Source of the DNA: Caprimulgus europaeus
Lineage: Eukaryota > Chordata > Aves > Caprimulgiformes > Caprimulgidae
Reading direction: 5' to 3'
Length of the DNA: 64,000 bases
Assembly: GCA_907165065.1 (NCBI GenBank)
Contig: OU015538.1
Location: forward strand, 19,793,165 to 19,857,164
The notes under the pieces are model-generated. The model was not told where the DNA came from and made no database searches. It saw only the letters and a program-made list of their open reading frames with translations. The translations under genes were made by a program, and so were the position numbers. Shown piece after piece: positions 1-12,109 of this stretch (its first letter is position 1; the number at the start of each line of letters is the position of its first letter).

Positions 1-40
1 GTGATTAGAGGGACAGCTACTCAGCTGGTGAGGAGGGCTG

Positions 41-90
41 GTGCTCCATTGAATCAATTTTCATACCCTGTCTGAAGTCAATGGAGCAGT
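41..90. repeat. Imperfect palindrome, possible relic of an ancient interspersed repeat
   Basis: Arms 43-52 (gctccattga) and 78-87 (tcaatggagc) are exact reverse complements around a 25-base spacer. The spacer also carries 'gaagtcaatggagc', the 'caatgga' wording found in the palindromes near 17.0 kb and 39.3 kb. I infer an old MITE-like repeat shared by the three sites. A 10-bp stem alone could be chance, so the family assignment rests on the shared wording. Confidence 0.35.
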
Positions 91-365
91 GCTCATTTAT
101 AACCCTGTACCTGGCCCCTTATTATAAAAAAAACCCTTTTTAAGTCTGATATTAGAGTGGTACAGTGACCTTTTATTGGGGTGCTGCTTGACTTGATTTG
201 AAAAAGTTCATCAGAATCAATGGTGAAATCCTCAGGCTGATAAATTCAGTGCCATCAGCTATTTTCACTTGGTTGGGAGTTTGCATGTAGACCTAGGACT
301 GTGTCATGTTTGCTTGAAAGCATGGTGATGTATCTGCCATACTTCCATACTCAGCATACAGTTGT

Positions 366-480
366 CTTTTTAAAGACTAAAATGAAGCAACTTGATATCT
401 GTATGAAGCATCTCTGTACCTATATGAAACATCTCTATATCTACATGAAGCATCTTTTAAAGACTAAATGAAAGCATCTC
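366..480. repeat. Degenerate short tandem repeat (atgaagcatctc-type units)
   Basis: The motif atgaa(g/a)catct recurs near 402, 424, 446 and 470, separated by 'gtacctat' or 'atatctac' variants. A longer word, ttaaagactaaa, occurs both near 371 and near 457. Together these suggest a small imperfect minisatellite about 20-24 bases per unit plus a partial internal duplication. No coding meaning is apparent. Confidence 0.5.
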
Positions 481-3285
481 CATACTGTTTTCTATTTTAG
501 TCATGAAGTATTTGTATTTTTTTCTCTTGGTGATATTATTGCACTTTCCATCCTGTGGTAATTGCATAGCAGGATTTTATTTTATGGTGAAAAAAATAAA
601 AATCTGTATACCTTTATTTATTAAACTTGTTCACAACGTCTGGATTTTCTTGCTGAAAATCCCCTCTCAAAATTCTGTGCATGCCCATAATTAAAGCACT
701 CTGAAGGTGCAGTCAGGAAAACCAGGCTCCCAACATTATGGAGTGAAAATTAAAGAGGCAAAACATCAGAGTGTCTACTGTATGTGCCTGCTGTTAGACA
801 CTCAAGCATGGAGAACAGGATACACCTCTATGGATGGATGGCTTTCCTTATTAAAAAAACACAGTAGGATGCACAGTAGGGGAACACACTAAAACAAGGC
901 TTTGTAGTAATTTCCTTGAAAGAAATTTCCCAAGATAGCAACTTGAAAAGCTTTTAATCTTACGACTAGCTATATAGTGAGTTTTACTGTAGGTGGTATA
1001 AAAAAGACCATTAGATTACAGCTGATCTAGTAGGGTTGGTCTGAAGCCTCTTCCCTTCCAGCCTTCCTCCTCAAGAAAAGAATTTGACTTGCTTTGCACC
1101 CAAATGAGGGACTGAAGAGATCAGTGTGAGTTCTGGCATATTTAAGAACTATAAATACATGTAAGAAAATTGAAAACCCACCTTCCCCATCTGAAATACT
1201 TGATCAAGCGTGTTGCTTTCGGTGACACCAAACTGATTGCATCAGATCAAAGATTCTTCTACGTTATCGAAGTTGGAACTGCTGTCACTCATGTTTTTTG
1301 AGCTGTTATTTTATTTTGGGTCTCTGAACAGTGTCCCTTACTACTTGGGTGGGGAATATAAAGTGTTTCTCATACACTGCTGAAGAAATATCCTGAAGAA
1401 AAGACCCTACCCTGCAGCAGCTCCGTGCGTTGCAGTGTGCTGGCAGCTTTCTCCCTGGACTTTGCTTGATTTGTGCTATCTATTTCCCACAATTATTAAA
1501 CCTCAAAGTAAAAAAAAAAAAGAAATTTAAAAAAATCTGTGGAAATTCCCATGCAAATACTCTGGAAGGCTGTTGTGTGCATTACACACACCTGTAGGTG
1601 ACCTGATAACCCTTCCACCAGTGTGACCGTGGGCTCTGAGCTGCACTTGGTGCCTGTTTACATGTCAAGGCTGTACTCTGAAATCCTGCAGCTTCTTCTC
1701 AGCCATCTCCTCCCCTGTTTTGGTGTCGTGACTATGAGGTGGTGGCCCCAGAAGTTGGGTAGAAGGAGCTGGAGGCTGTAGGTGCAGTAGGTGTTGCCCA
1801 CCAGCACCAGCAAGGAGCAGGTACTCAGCACCTACGTGAGTGAGCATCGGTGGAGACGTCTTAACATCTTGTACCTATCTTGTGTCAGCCACCACGAGCT
1901 GAGAACAGGGAATGAACATGTCTGATAATGTGTTTCACATGGAAATAATTAAAGAGAATTGTTGCTGGAGGGAAATGTGCCTTTAAAAATTAACCCTGAC
2001 ATCTCTCTGACAATTTGGCTTATTACAGGAGACTTTTTTTTTTTAATCTTTTTTTTTTTCTCCCATTTTTACTAAACTTGATATACATTTTTCAGCACCT
2101 TAGAAAATGTAGAACCTTTCAAAACTTCCTTGTATGAGCAGTTATACCCACATGAGCAGTCCCATCTATTTTCCACTGAACTACTTGTAGGGTTGATGTT
2201 TAAAGGATGGGGTCTGAAGTAAGTGACACATTCTGCTATGCCCTGGAGCCTGTGCTAGTTATTATTGTTTGAATCTATCTCTTGATTGCATATATTTCAG
2301 TTTTCTATCACATGGGGTGCCAGCTTTGAAAGCTGATTGTTGTTCCTCAAGTAGCTTTCGAGCAGCTTGCTTTTTTTTTTTTTTATTTCTTCTTCTGGTG
2401 AAACAAGTTCTTGGAAATTGAAAGTAATAATTTCCATAAAGCACTAAAAATTTAAAAATGTTTTTCCTGATGGAGCTGGAGTATTTGGAAAGAAATGCAA
2501 ATGCCTATAAAAGCAGTATTATTTATTTTTAAACTTCTAGATATGATAACCTCAATTATAGTAACTTTTTTTGGTGATCTATGGGAATTTAAATATACAA
2601 CCAGATATTGGTGTTCAGGAAGTTTGGTTTCATTATATTGTGGCTATAACAGTTATTTACCAGTTCAAGAATTGTGCAACTTTTTATTGGGGTGAATTCC
2701 AGTATTTTCAGTTCTCCATCTGATCAAAATTTGTTAGTCCAGGGATAGGCAATTTTGGGTTTGTCTCAGTTTGTTTGATCATTGTTTAACTATTTTTAAG
2801 CTGCTTTTAGAGAGCATAAAAAGGAGGTAGAAGGTGGCAGGACTGAGTGCCCTGTTTGATGTTGCTTGAACCACCTCGGACTGTGAGTGTTTAAAAAGCT
2901 CTTTTCCTCCTGTGCTCCTGCCAGTCAACGGGAGGAATTCCAGTGCATTATTCCAGCCTCGATGGTTTGGAACTGGGTGATCCTCTGGAATCTGAGGCAT
3001 TGCTCACTTTCAATTATACTACGAAGAAAATAAACATAAAAATTTGCCTTCAATTGCTGAAAAAGTTTTGGGGTTTTTTAATGCTTTTTATTTTGTTGCT
3101 TTTGAATAATATCTGTCCTCACAGGAGGAAAACACAGTAAAATAAACAGGAGCAAGCACATCCTTTTAATTTCTATTCTGCAATTCTCAGTTTGCAGGGT
3201 GGATTCCTGGGTCCCATGGTACACCCCCATTTGGTGTAATGCTGATTTACACCAGTGGAGAATTTAATTGCAGGAGCCAAACCTA
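481..3285. other. Unique non-coding DNA
   Basis: No gene, transposon or RNA gene is recognised here. Short ORFs of 60-73 codons are at the length expected by chance. Poly-T tracts occur near 2034-2060 and 2370. The patch 1620-1860 is richer in G+C than its surroundings and has a donor-like gtgagtgag at 1841, but no convincing exon could be closed around it. Near 3230-3265 the phrase 'gatttacaccagtgga' resembles old sauropsid repeats, but it is too short to call. Confidence 0.5.
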
Positions 3286-3388
3286 CCTTCCTTCCTTCCT
3301 TCCTTCCTTCCTTCCTTCCTTCCTTCCTTCCTTCCTTCCTTCCTTCCTTCCTTCCTTCCTTCCTTCCTTCCTTCCTTCCTTCCTTCCT
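3286..3388. repeat. (CCTT)n tetranucleotide microsatellite
   Basis: About 26 uninterrupted CCTT units. The top strand is all pyrimidine and the bottom strand all purine, so the tract can in principle adopt triplex (H-DNA) structure and should be length-polymorphic. The minus-strand reading frame through it (Glu-Gly-Arg-Lys repeats, 3173-3469) is a product of the repeat and is not a gene. Confidence 0.97.
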
Positions 3389-5948
3389 GACCCGTATTTC
3401 CTCTTCCACTGAACTTTTAACAATTTGGTGATCTTGGGCACAATACTTCAAGATGCTGGGTACCCCCATGGGTGCTTAAATCAGGATAGCAGCTGGCTCA
3501 TGATACTTCTTAGAGCTGGGTGCTTCATTAGGTAAAATTTAAAACATAAAAGACTGTAAAAACACTTATCAAAACCATTTTTCTTAGTTTGGGAAGGATT
3601 TTTACTAAAGAAATATCTGTTAGTTGCTGTGACGTGTGCTGTAAACCTAGCTGTACCCAGCACTGCTGGTACCTTCTTGCTGGCTATTAAAGGCTCATTA
3701 AAAAAATTAAAGTCTCTACAATTTACAATATTTTCCATTGAAATAGCATGTTAACACATTTCTTTAATCAGTGTGTAACTGTCAAGGGAAAGAACAATTC
3801 ATCTAGTATATGCATACATTAGAAAAAAAAAATTATCAGATTTAATTTTATTTGTTTTATATTCAGGGCTTTTTGGAAAGAATTCCTGCAGGGAAATGGT
3901 TAATCTATTTTTAACTAAAGCTTACTTTTGTAATCTATCCAGTGCTTAGAGTTCTGTCATTGATCTATGATTTATGTGATTTAAACCACCTCTTGGCTGT
4001 AACATTGGTTTCTATCCAAGATGCTGAGCTGAATACTAATTACGAGATCAAATTTATGCTGTTGGGCTAAGCAGCTGAAGGAGCTTGCCATGCAGGACTC
4101 CCTTAAACCATGCCACTGTGAAATATTTGGCATGGTGGGGAGGGGGAAACACTGGAAAAAGGAAAAAAAAAATATATATATTGCAGGAAAACTGAAATGT
4201 CCTTTAAAAGCTTTATTTTGACTTCTCCTGAATGAGTGTACAGTGCTCCAGGCAGATATTCAGTGTGTAGAAGGCTGTGAATATGCACATGGTTCTGGTT
4301 TCTTTTTTTTTTTACAGCAGAATCTCACTAATTCACCCTAACGATTGGGAAACCCGCTGAGGAAAGCCAAATGGCATGAGTGAGCAAACAAATAAATCAG
4401 ATTGAGGATATTTTATTCCGAGATGTATTTTATGCCTTTATTTTGACAAGTATCATGTTGTCAGAATGATTTATGGTATTTCATAGCATACCAGTAGATG
4501 CACTGTAGTATGGTTTCTTACAGCAAGAAAGTCTAAGTAACAATAGCTGGGCTTTACCTCTCCTTAAAGCATTTTTACTGAGAAATAAGGCAAAACCACC
4601 AATTTTAGAGAAAACATAGGTCTTGGGCTTTCCTTCGGTAAGAATGAGTAACGCTCTTCCATTCTCCTGCGTCACCTTTGCAGAGGAGGTCGGGGTGGCA
4701 GCAATTTTCTTGGGTATAGATAGTCAAAACATGTTCAAATATCTCTGAAGCTGAAATCTAGTTTGAATAAAAATTAAATTTTCTATAGGAGCTTTGTTGA
4801 TTATAATCAGTGTTGAGACAAAACGTGTTCCAATGCATCACCTGACTTTCATCTCTGTTGGTATAATGTTGAAGTGTTTTATTTTGATGATGCTGGAGTG
4901 TTTTAATTTGTTCAGGTTTCTTTTTTTTTTTTTTTTTTTTTAAAATATTTATAGTGCAGTTCTCATGTTTCATTGTATGCTTTGTTTTATATTTTTCTAC
5001 ATTTGGATAATTTTAACATTTTCTGACTACAACTGCATATTATTAAAGTGTAACATTTCCATGAGATGTTTCCATAACTTCAACTTTGGAGGAATCTTTT
5101 AAGATTTAATTTCTCTTCTCCACTCATGGAAATACTGGAATTTATCACAGAATAGAAATTCCAGGTTGTGACTATTTCTCCTGTCTTTTTTACTTCAGAG
5201 TGGTGTGGTGTTGTGCTCTCAGGGGTCTGGAGATGCAATCCTGGCCAATACATTAATGTATAGGATGCAGGTGACGTTGTCAGACCTACCCCAGGAGAAG
5301 GATTTGGATCTTCTTTTGTTTTCCTGGTGACATCTCTATTGTCACCGGTGAGGATCGTTGTGTTGAACCTCGTTGGATGGGATGTGTGTGCTCACATGCC
5401 TCCCCCCTTGCAGAGGTCACGGCGTTGTGGCTGGAGCCAGCAGGTTGTCCCGTTTGGTCCGCAGGAGGCCCTTTAGTGGGGAATTAGTTTCCTTTTATCC
5501 TCGTTCTTGCTCACTTTAAAAACAAAACCCAAAACAAACAAAAAACCAGAAATAAAACAAACAGAAAACCTTGAAAAAGTTTCTTCCAAGGGCATTTTTA
5601 GACTAACGATCTCTGGTTATGTCTCTGTTGCTTGTTATCATCCTCATTTCTCTCATTTCCTAGTGTGGAGAAACTCCTATTTCAGTCAGAGTTCTTTTTT
5701 TTTTTTAGCTTTTAAAAAATTATGTGTGTTTGTTCCACTTGATGCCATATTTGCTTTTCAATGCACATTGTTACAAATAATTTGCAATGCAAATCATACA
5801 CGTTGTGTACATTTGGGTAAAAAGTTTTTGCATATATGAATGTATATGGAATACTGAAGTGGGATGTGCTTGGGAACAGCTTTATTAAGAGCAGCCACAG
5901 TTACTGATCCCATTTATGTATCTCATTCTCCTGGGATACCATCCTTAC
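3389..5948. other. Unique AT-rich non-coding DNA
   Basis: No gene recognised. A 21-base T run lies at 4921-4941. Read on the minus strand it is an A-run, but the sequence before it is not a recognisable cDNA, so I do not call a processed pseudogene. Sequence around 5200-5480 is somewhat GC-richer and keeps several CpGs (for example near 5342-5355 and 5417-5425) without an identifiable exon. The 110-codon plus-strand ORF at 5507-5839 is low-complexity and probably chance. Confidence 0.5.
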
Positions 5949-6021
5949 CTGCCTCATCCATAGGTGAAGTAGGTTCCATATCTAAATGCTACTGGTAATC
6001 AACTGCCTTATGGTCTTAGGT
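5949..6021 (-). other. Candidate 73-bp exon (non-coding or 5' UTR type)
   Basis: On the minus strand a good acceptor (pyrimidine-rich 'cctctcttttgcag', just right of 6021) and a consensus donor (CAG|gtaagg, across 5949/5948) bracket 73 bases. All three frames contain a stop, so it cannot be an internal coding exon. The 3' part has an ATG with an upstream in-frame stop, giving MEPTSPMDEA before the donor, as a first coding exon would. I do not recognise this peptide. The splice sites are seen; use in a transcript is inference. Chance juxtaposition is quite possible. Confidence 0.2.
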
Positions 6022-8800
6022 CTGCAAAAGAGAGGCTATTAAAAAAATCAGGATGAGCCCAGGAATGTTGATGAAGCCACATCTTGTGGCTGTAATTGCA
6101 ACCAGGTCACTTTGCCAGCTGACTGTAACTGTTGGATGTGAGGCACATTTCCTCACTGCTTGTGTGGGGAAATAAATTTGCACCATCAGAGATGTTGTTG
6201 ATCTTGACTACGAGTAGGTAAAACAACAACAAAAGTGAAGATGGGTCTGGAGTTAATTGCTGTCATGATCTGAGGGACTTCAAAGGAATTATTTTACAGA
6301 AAAGCCTCATTAAATAAACTGGATATGTTGTCACGTGGAATATGTGGCTGAAGTGCTCCAAAGGGAAGCGTTTGAAGATGGGAACCACCCTGGGGACTCT
6401 CCATACCCATGAAGCTGCTAGCGTGGAGGGCAGCTCCAGGGACACCCAAGGTGGGCCAAGGGGTGGTGGCTATGTGGCAGGGAGGCTTGTGGGTGCTGCA
6501 GACCCAAAGCCACCCCAGTGGGGTCCACATCCTGAGCAGGTGCTTCTCCATTTTGCTGTTTTCTTTTTGAGTGTGGACTTGTGGGACTGATGCTGTGGAT
6601 GCCACTTGGGTCTTCCATGGCCTCAGGGTGGCTGTGCTGCATGGCCAGGGCTCTGGCTGTGATGAGAGCCTTGCTTTGATTTACACTGTGCCTCTTACAT
6701 GGCTTTTACAGAGCAAGAAGTCATCGAGGAGGAGAGAATTGCTATATAAAATCTAATAAAGTAACGTCAAAGGAAAAAGATACAATATTTTGAATATATA
6801 TATATGCTAAAGATTAGTTCTGCTTTTCCTTTTCTTTATTTGCAGCAGAACTGTTAAATTAACAATTGTGGCTTTGACAGTAATGTGGAGGGATTTCCAC
6901 TGAAAGTACAAAAACTAAATTCATGTTGATTTAACATGTGCATATATATTTAAAATAACATGCAAATAAGTAGATATTTTATATACCTACATATAAATAT
7001 GAATATATAAATAGTACACAATTTATGGGAGGGAAGAGTGTTTTGGAGAACTGTTGTGGGTTGCAGTTAATTTGTGTGTCTATCATCTCAATGATGCTGG
7101 GAGGTTGTTGTGTACCCTCAGGAGAGCCCCATTAATATCCCTGATAAAGACACTTCTCCCTGGTTGGGAAGAGGAATATGGCTGCAGCCATTCTGGGGAT
7201 TCTCACTCGGTTTTGTAGCTACACCACGTGCACACGTGCTCACTGGGATGTGCTTGCTGGCTGCTGTCAGGAAGTCTTTTCACAGAATCACATGGCTACA
7301 TCCTCCCTCTAAAATTTTAGCCTGTTCCTCTCAGAAGCCTTGTGCACATGAGCTCTAACATCTGCTGAGACCTCTGCTGCTCTTCCCACCAAACACCATT
7401 TTGTCTGCACAAAGCTATCCAGTCTGTGATGACAGTGATTTTTTGAGCTGCCACATTACCTTATCAAAATACTGTAATTTCCTCTACCTCACTTCAGGAA
7501 AGTTTTGGAATTAAATTCCCATGAACATCGTATTTTCTGTTCACCAACAGCCCTACAGCTCAGGTTTGGATATTCTGCTGCTGAGTGGATTTCCTGGAGT
7601 GTCCTGCTTTCTGTAACGGACAATTCTGTCAGCTCTTCCAAAAAAATGGTGGTTTATGGAAAAGGGGGCAAAACCCCACCCTGGATGGTGACAGCAACAT
7701 GCTGGCCACCACTTTTCTCTCCTTCTTTACCATGACAAGTGAAGTTTAGACTTTCTCTATCTTTGATCACGTAGGGATGTTTACTAATCCCACAGATGTA
7801 AAATTGTTTGAAGAGTAAAAGGTTTGAAGTCAACTCAGGCTGCTGAACATCCAAAAAGAGAAAGACCCACCACACAAATCAGTTGTTTGCCTTTGGGAAT
7901 GCAGTTATCAGCAGCAACACAAAAAATACTTCTTCTTAAGTTTAATTCCTAGAAAACAGAAACAACAGAGAAATCTAAGCTACAAGCAACAAGGTGAGAT
8001 TTGGGATCCTCTTATGGAAGTACCAGCACCAGAAGACCTAATGTATCTCTAAAGCTCTGCTTGGTTTTCACAGAGAATGGATATAAGTTAGAATATAATT
8101 TATAAATAAGCAGGAGAGCTCTGTAATTTCTGCAAACCAGTGAAAATTAATAAAACCTAGGGCTAGCTATTTGAGAAAACCGTGCAGACAAAGTGTGTGT
8201 AACTACCCGTAGAGTAGCTGACATGATGGATGATGATGGATCCAAACTCATCTGAGGTTCTTTAGGAATAATAGCAACATAAAGTAATTTCTGTAGGGTG
8301 CTTAAATGTGCCTGAAACAGAACAGTATATTGAAGGTTGCATATTATGCTAAGAATGACAAGTATTTATGGTTGGAAGGTCTCTGTGCTCGGATTATCAG
8401 GTTTTGTGTACGTTTTCTCAGTTCTTTAATCTTTTGACTTAAAGACCCATCCAGAGATAAAAAAAAATAAAAGGCTGATTCCTATAATTGTACTACAGAG
8501 ATAGCAAATAGTCTCTTATCTCAAGAAAATCAGCAGTGCCTGCTACTACACAGGTATTTTTCTTCTGGAGTAATGAATGTCCTTCTTGAGGAACATCTGA
8601 GTGAGGTGTCAGGGAGGCAGGCAGGAGGATGGGCTACAGCTAAGCTCAGCTCAGCTCATTTCCTTCCTATGAATGGGAAACAAAAATCCTACCATATAGT
8701 GCCAGTTGTGTCTAGTGAGCTTTATGTTAATGCAATTGCAGGTGTAGTTGAGGACATTTTTTTTTTAAGTGATTTTTGGGTTTTTTTTTCATTTACTTAC
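6022..8800. other. Unique non-coding DNA with a GC-rich patch
   Basis: No gene, repeat family or RNA gene is recognised. A G+C-rich patch at about 6330-6690 keeps reading frames open on both strands (103 codons minus, 82 plus), as expected where stop codons are rare. An AT-rich, TATA-type simple stretch lies at 6796-7015. ORFs elsewhere are at chance length. Confidence 0.5.
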
Positions 8801-9050
8801 AGCACTCGTGGCTAAATGTGGCAGCTGAAGTAAAAGATGGGTGTAAGGATACTGAGTTGGCAAGGTACTCGAAATCAGTGTAATCAGAAGGAGGATGAAG
8901 TGGAGTTTTGGAAGTAAAACACCCTTTTGCCAAACTTTTGCCTTCCAGTTGTCTTCGTATCTCTGGAGTGTTGTAGTCTTGTTCAAAAGACAGCAGGAGA
9001 TTTTGATTAAAGGTTTTTTGAAAAGCATGGCAAATATGATCTGCATTTGT
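8801..9050 (-). other. Candidate 250-bp coding exon, unknown protein
   Basis: On the minus strand an acceptor ('tttctcctcttccaaacctgag', immediately right of 9050) and a strong donor (gtaagtaaatg, immediately left of 8801) frame 250 bases that are open in one frame for 83 codons plus one base (enters phase 0, leaves phase 1). Codons look ordinary for a vertebrate gene. The peptide is mixed and polar: it starts TNADHICHAF, has FEQDYNTPEIRRQLEG in the middle and ends TFSHEC. I recognise no domain. A second minus-strand frame over the same bases is also open (99 codons), which weakens the case, since it shows the segment simply lacks stops. It may be a real exon, a decayed one or chance. Confidence 0.25.
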
Positions 9051-12033
9051 CTCAGGTTTGGAAGAGGAGAAACTTTTGTGCAATCCACAGACTGATTTGC
9101 AAAGCCTGAAGGTTTTCAGCTTTCCCTAAGCTTTGCTAACATCCTGCAGCAAGCTGCTCCTTGAACGTGTTGATCCTCCTTGGTCTATAAGAGCCTTTGA
9201 GACAGAGCTAATTTTTCCAGAGTTGACTATAGAGGCTTGTGATTTTAGATCTGAATGTCCCTTTTTCAACCCTGCTACCAGTGACCCACTGCATAGTAAG
9301 TGTCTCGCATTATAAAGTGGTTATTCACAGAGAGCTTTGACCAATGCTATCTGGAGAGTGGGAGATGCTTTCCTGGCAATGGGATATGAACGTTGTAGGG
9401 CAGATCTTCAGCCAGGATAAAAATCCTGCTTGGTTACTGCAGCTCAATGGGTGCCTGTTAATTCATGTGGAAAATTCACGACCTCAGAGAGATCAGAAAG
9501 TTCAGTGTCCTTGAGTGAGCCCAATACTTTGCAGTCAAGATTGAAATGTCTTTCTTCCTATAATTCCCTTGAATTTCGATTGTTCTATCATTCCTTTAAA
9601 TTGTTTTGTGCCAAAACTGATGATGTCCTCCATGAAACCTTTGAGGAATGTTCCATGAGTTCTTCCTTTCTATTAGGTTATTGCATTTCCACACAAGTAG
9701 GAACATTGAGCCCCGAGAGCTCACCTGGATCCTCTGTATTCATCGTTCGAAGAGGTTAAACTCCACTGATTCTGGTATGACTGTTATTACTGTAGTGACC
9801 ACCCAGGACTTCATTTGTTTATTCTTGAAGAGCTTCAATCTTTTATTTTTAATTTAGTTACATTAAGATTTTGAGGAACTCTCTTAGCTGAAGAAGCCAC
9901 ACCTGGAAGACAGAGTTGGGGGCTGCTTTACCCACCAAGGATGTGCTCTGGGCACTTTTCTCATGTGTTTTGGTGGTGGAATTACCTTGTGGTGGAAGGA
10001 ATCCCTGGAGCAGAGGATTTGCAGGGCTCCTTTGCACCGGTTCAGTGCAGCCAAGCATCCTTCAGGCAGTGCAGATTTCCTCTGCTCCTTCTAAGAGCAA
10101 GTGAGGTATCAGGAAAGATGAATTATCTGCACCTTGCTTTCAGCCTGGCACAAAGTATTTCATCCTCCACCCTTTCTACAGGAGTATTTTTCTTCTCTTT
10201 GGGGCATCAGACTGCAATTAATACTGCAGTTGTTGTACACCTCTTGAGGCAAAGGTAACTTGAATTAAAAAACAAAAACAAGAGGCTAGGATGCTGTTAA
10301 GGAGAGCATCAACCTGGCAACAGGAGTGACCATCAGCATCGCTTTGCACTTGGTTATGTAGGAACTGGGTAGATGTGGATGAAGTTTTGCCATCTCCTCT
10401 GCCTGAGCTGCCCCAGTCTCAAGTCCCTGCTCTGGATCTGATGAAGAACCTGAAAACCAAGACCTGTTCCTATCAGTAAGCTCATCAAGTATAAAACCCT
10501 GTGTGTATTTGAGAGCCATTTGTGTCATTAGCAGGATACTTAGAGACAATGATTTTAGCTGTTCCCAAACAGGACCCCAGACTGTGTATTCTTCATACTG
10601 ATGCCCTCCAGGTCTTCCTCTTTTACAGGAGCAAGAAGCCTGAATTCCAACCCATTATCAATGTATTTTATGATACATTTTCTCCTGTTTGTGCTGTTTT
10701 GACCTTCTCCAGCAGAAGGTGTGGTAGCCCTTTAGTAGAGCACTGTCGAAGTAGCCTTGGGTCCTCCTTTCTCAATCAATGAATGTCCTGCTTGAGATGC
10801 TTCCTATTCTGTTGGCCTAAAAATAAGAATTACATTACTCTGTTGCAGTCATATCTCTTGGCCAGCAAACAGAGCTTCTGGAAACCAGCAGGCTATACTG
10901 TATATTCAAGCTTCCTAGATTCCATTAACATTTTGTTAATGAAATAGTGCTTTGTCAAAGAGTCTTGAAAACTTAAAAGGGTATTTAAGCTTCTTCCATG
11001 AGTCAATACCATGTAATGTCAACATTACCACGAAGGGATAATTCAGAGATGTCACACAAAGCGTGTGTTATGCCATTTGCAGTCTCACAAAACAGCTCAG
11101 CATTTATGTTGTTTAATCCATCTTCAAAAATCTTTTGTTCTGAAAAAGTTTGAGATCAATCTTGTCGGTATTAACCGAGACAAAGCTGATGTAAGTCACT
11201 GTGCTCCTATTGACTTCATCTGAGTTGTAACGATTTACCCCAGCCTGGAATTAAGCCCAAATGAGGCATATGAAGAACTTGATATCAAACTTTTTGGGGA
11301 TATAGAGCTGAATGTCACACATCCTGCAAAGGAAAATGTGGATAAAAGTAGAGGGGAAATAAATAGTTTGCAATGATCTGGGACAGTACAGACACAATTT
11401 GAAGAGACTTACAAAAATGGAACATTATCTAGAACTTTGCATGTAGGACATAACGTGCTTCTCTGGCTGGAAGTAAACAGGAAATACAGAAACAGAGAGT
11501 TCAGATCAGTGAGGTTTGGCGTAGGGATGTGGGGGCTGATTTCCAAAATGTGAGTGCTGCAGTGTCTCAGGTTTATGTCACTGTCACAGAGAGTCTGACC
11601 AAGGCACATGAAGTCCCTCCTTCCATTTCTCTTTTCTTCCTTTTTTTTAGTAATTCTCTAATTGCACCTACCACGTAAGGAAGCTGCTTCATCCTACTGG
11701 ACATTGCAGTAATGCTGTTTGTTTTACCTTTGTCCTTTTAAATCCTTTTCAATTAAAACTCTGTCTAATTCATGGAGTTGGATGTAATGAAAGGTAGCCT
11801 CAGCTTTCTTTGAAGAAAATAGACTGCCTTACTTCATACTTGGCTGAATCCAAAATGCTTTCCCGTGATTATTTCTTAGCTGCATTAAATCTATTTCGGT
11901 TTCAGACTTCCCGGATACACGGGGTCAATTCTGCAATATGTAAAGTGATGTAAGGTTCTTGAAAAATATCTCATATATGTTGGAGGCAAAGGTTTGTATT
12001 TCCTTCACATTGAGGATTTTTTGTTCAAACCAG
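9051..12033. other. Unique non-coding DNA
   Basis: No gene recognised. ORFs of up to 109 codons (9430-9759 plus; 9941-10258 plus) lack recognisable domains and overlap open frames on the other strand. Around 11195-11260 the wording 'ctcctattgacttcatctgagtt...gatttaccccag' resembles old sauropsid repeat remnants, but it is too degraded to delimit. Confidence 0.5.
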
Positions 12034-12109
12034 GTGTTGTGGAGATGGGCAGCATCACAGACCTGCTGGAGGAGCTCAGCAGGAGAAGAGCCAGCACTGC
12101 ACCAACAAT
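12034..12109 (+). other. Candidate exon A (76 bp)
   Basis: A GC-richer segment lies between an acceptor-like 'ttttttgttcaaaccag' and a strong donor (AAT|gtgagtgag). One frame is open throughout and holds an ATG at 12045, reading MGSITDLLEELSRRR followed by ASTAPT, with two bases left over. The leucine/glutamate/arginine-rich stretch could form a short helix. The exon ends in a phase that joins in frame to candidate exon B at 13668. The protein is not recognised, and the acceptor is only moderate. Confidence 0.2.

Noticed and set aside
1741-1847. Possible exon ending at the gtgagtgag donor at 1841
   Set aside because: No acceptor of reasonable quality precedes it in an open frame, and the minus-strand frame over the same GC-rich patch is equally open.
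3173-3469. 98-codon minus ORF with Glu-Gly-Arg-Lys repeats
   Set aside because: It is only the (CCTT)n microsatellite translated; the flanks show no coding character.
4921-4941. 21-base T run as the tail of a minus-strand processed pseudogene
   Set aside because: The sequence to its right does not read as a cDNA and no flanking duplication was seen. Other T or A runs (for example 30245-30260 and 38971-38992) were rejected for the same reason.
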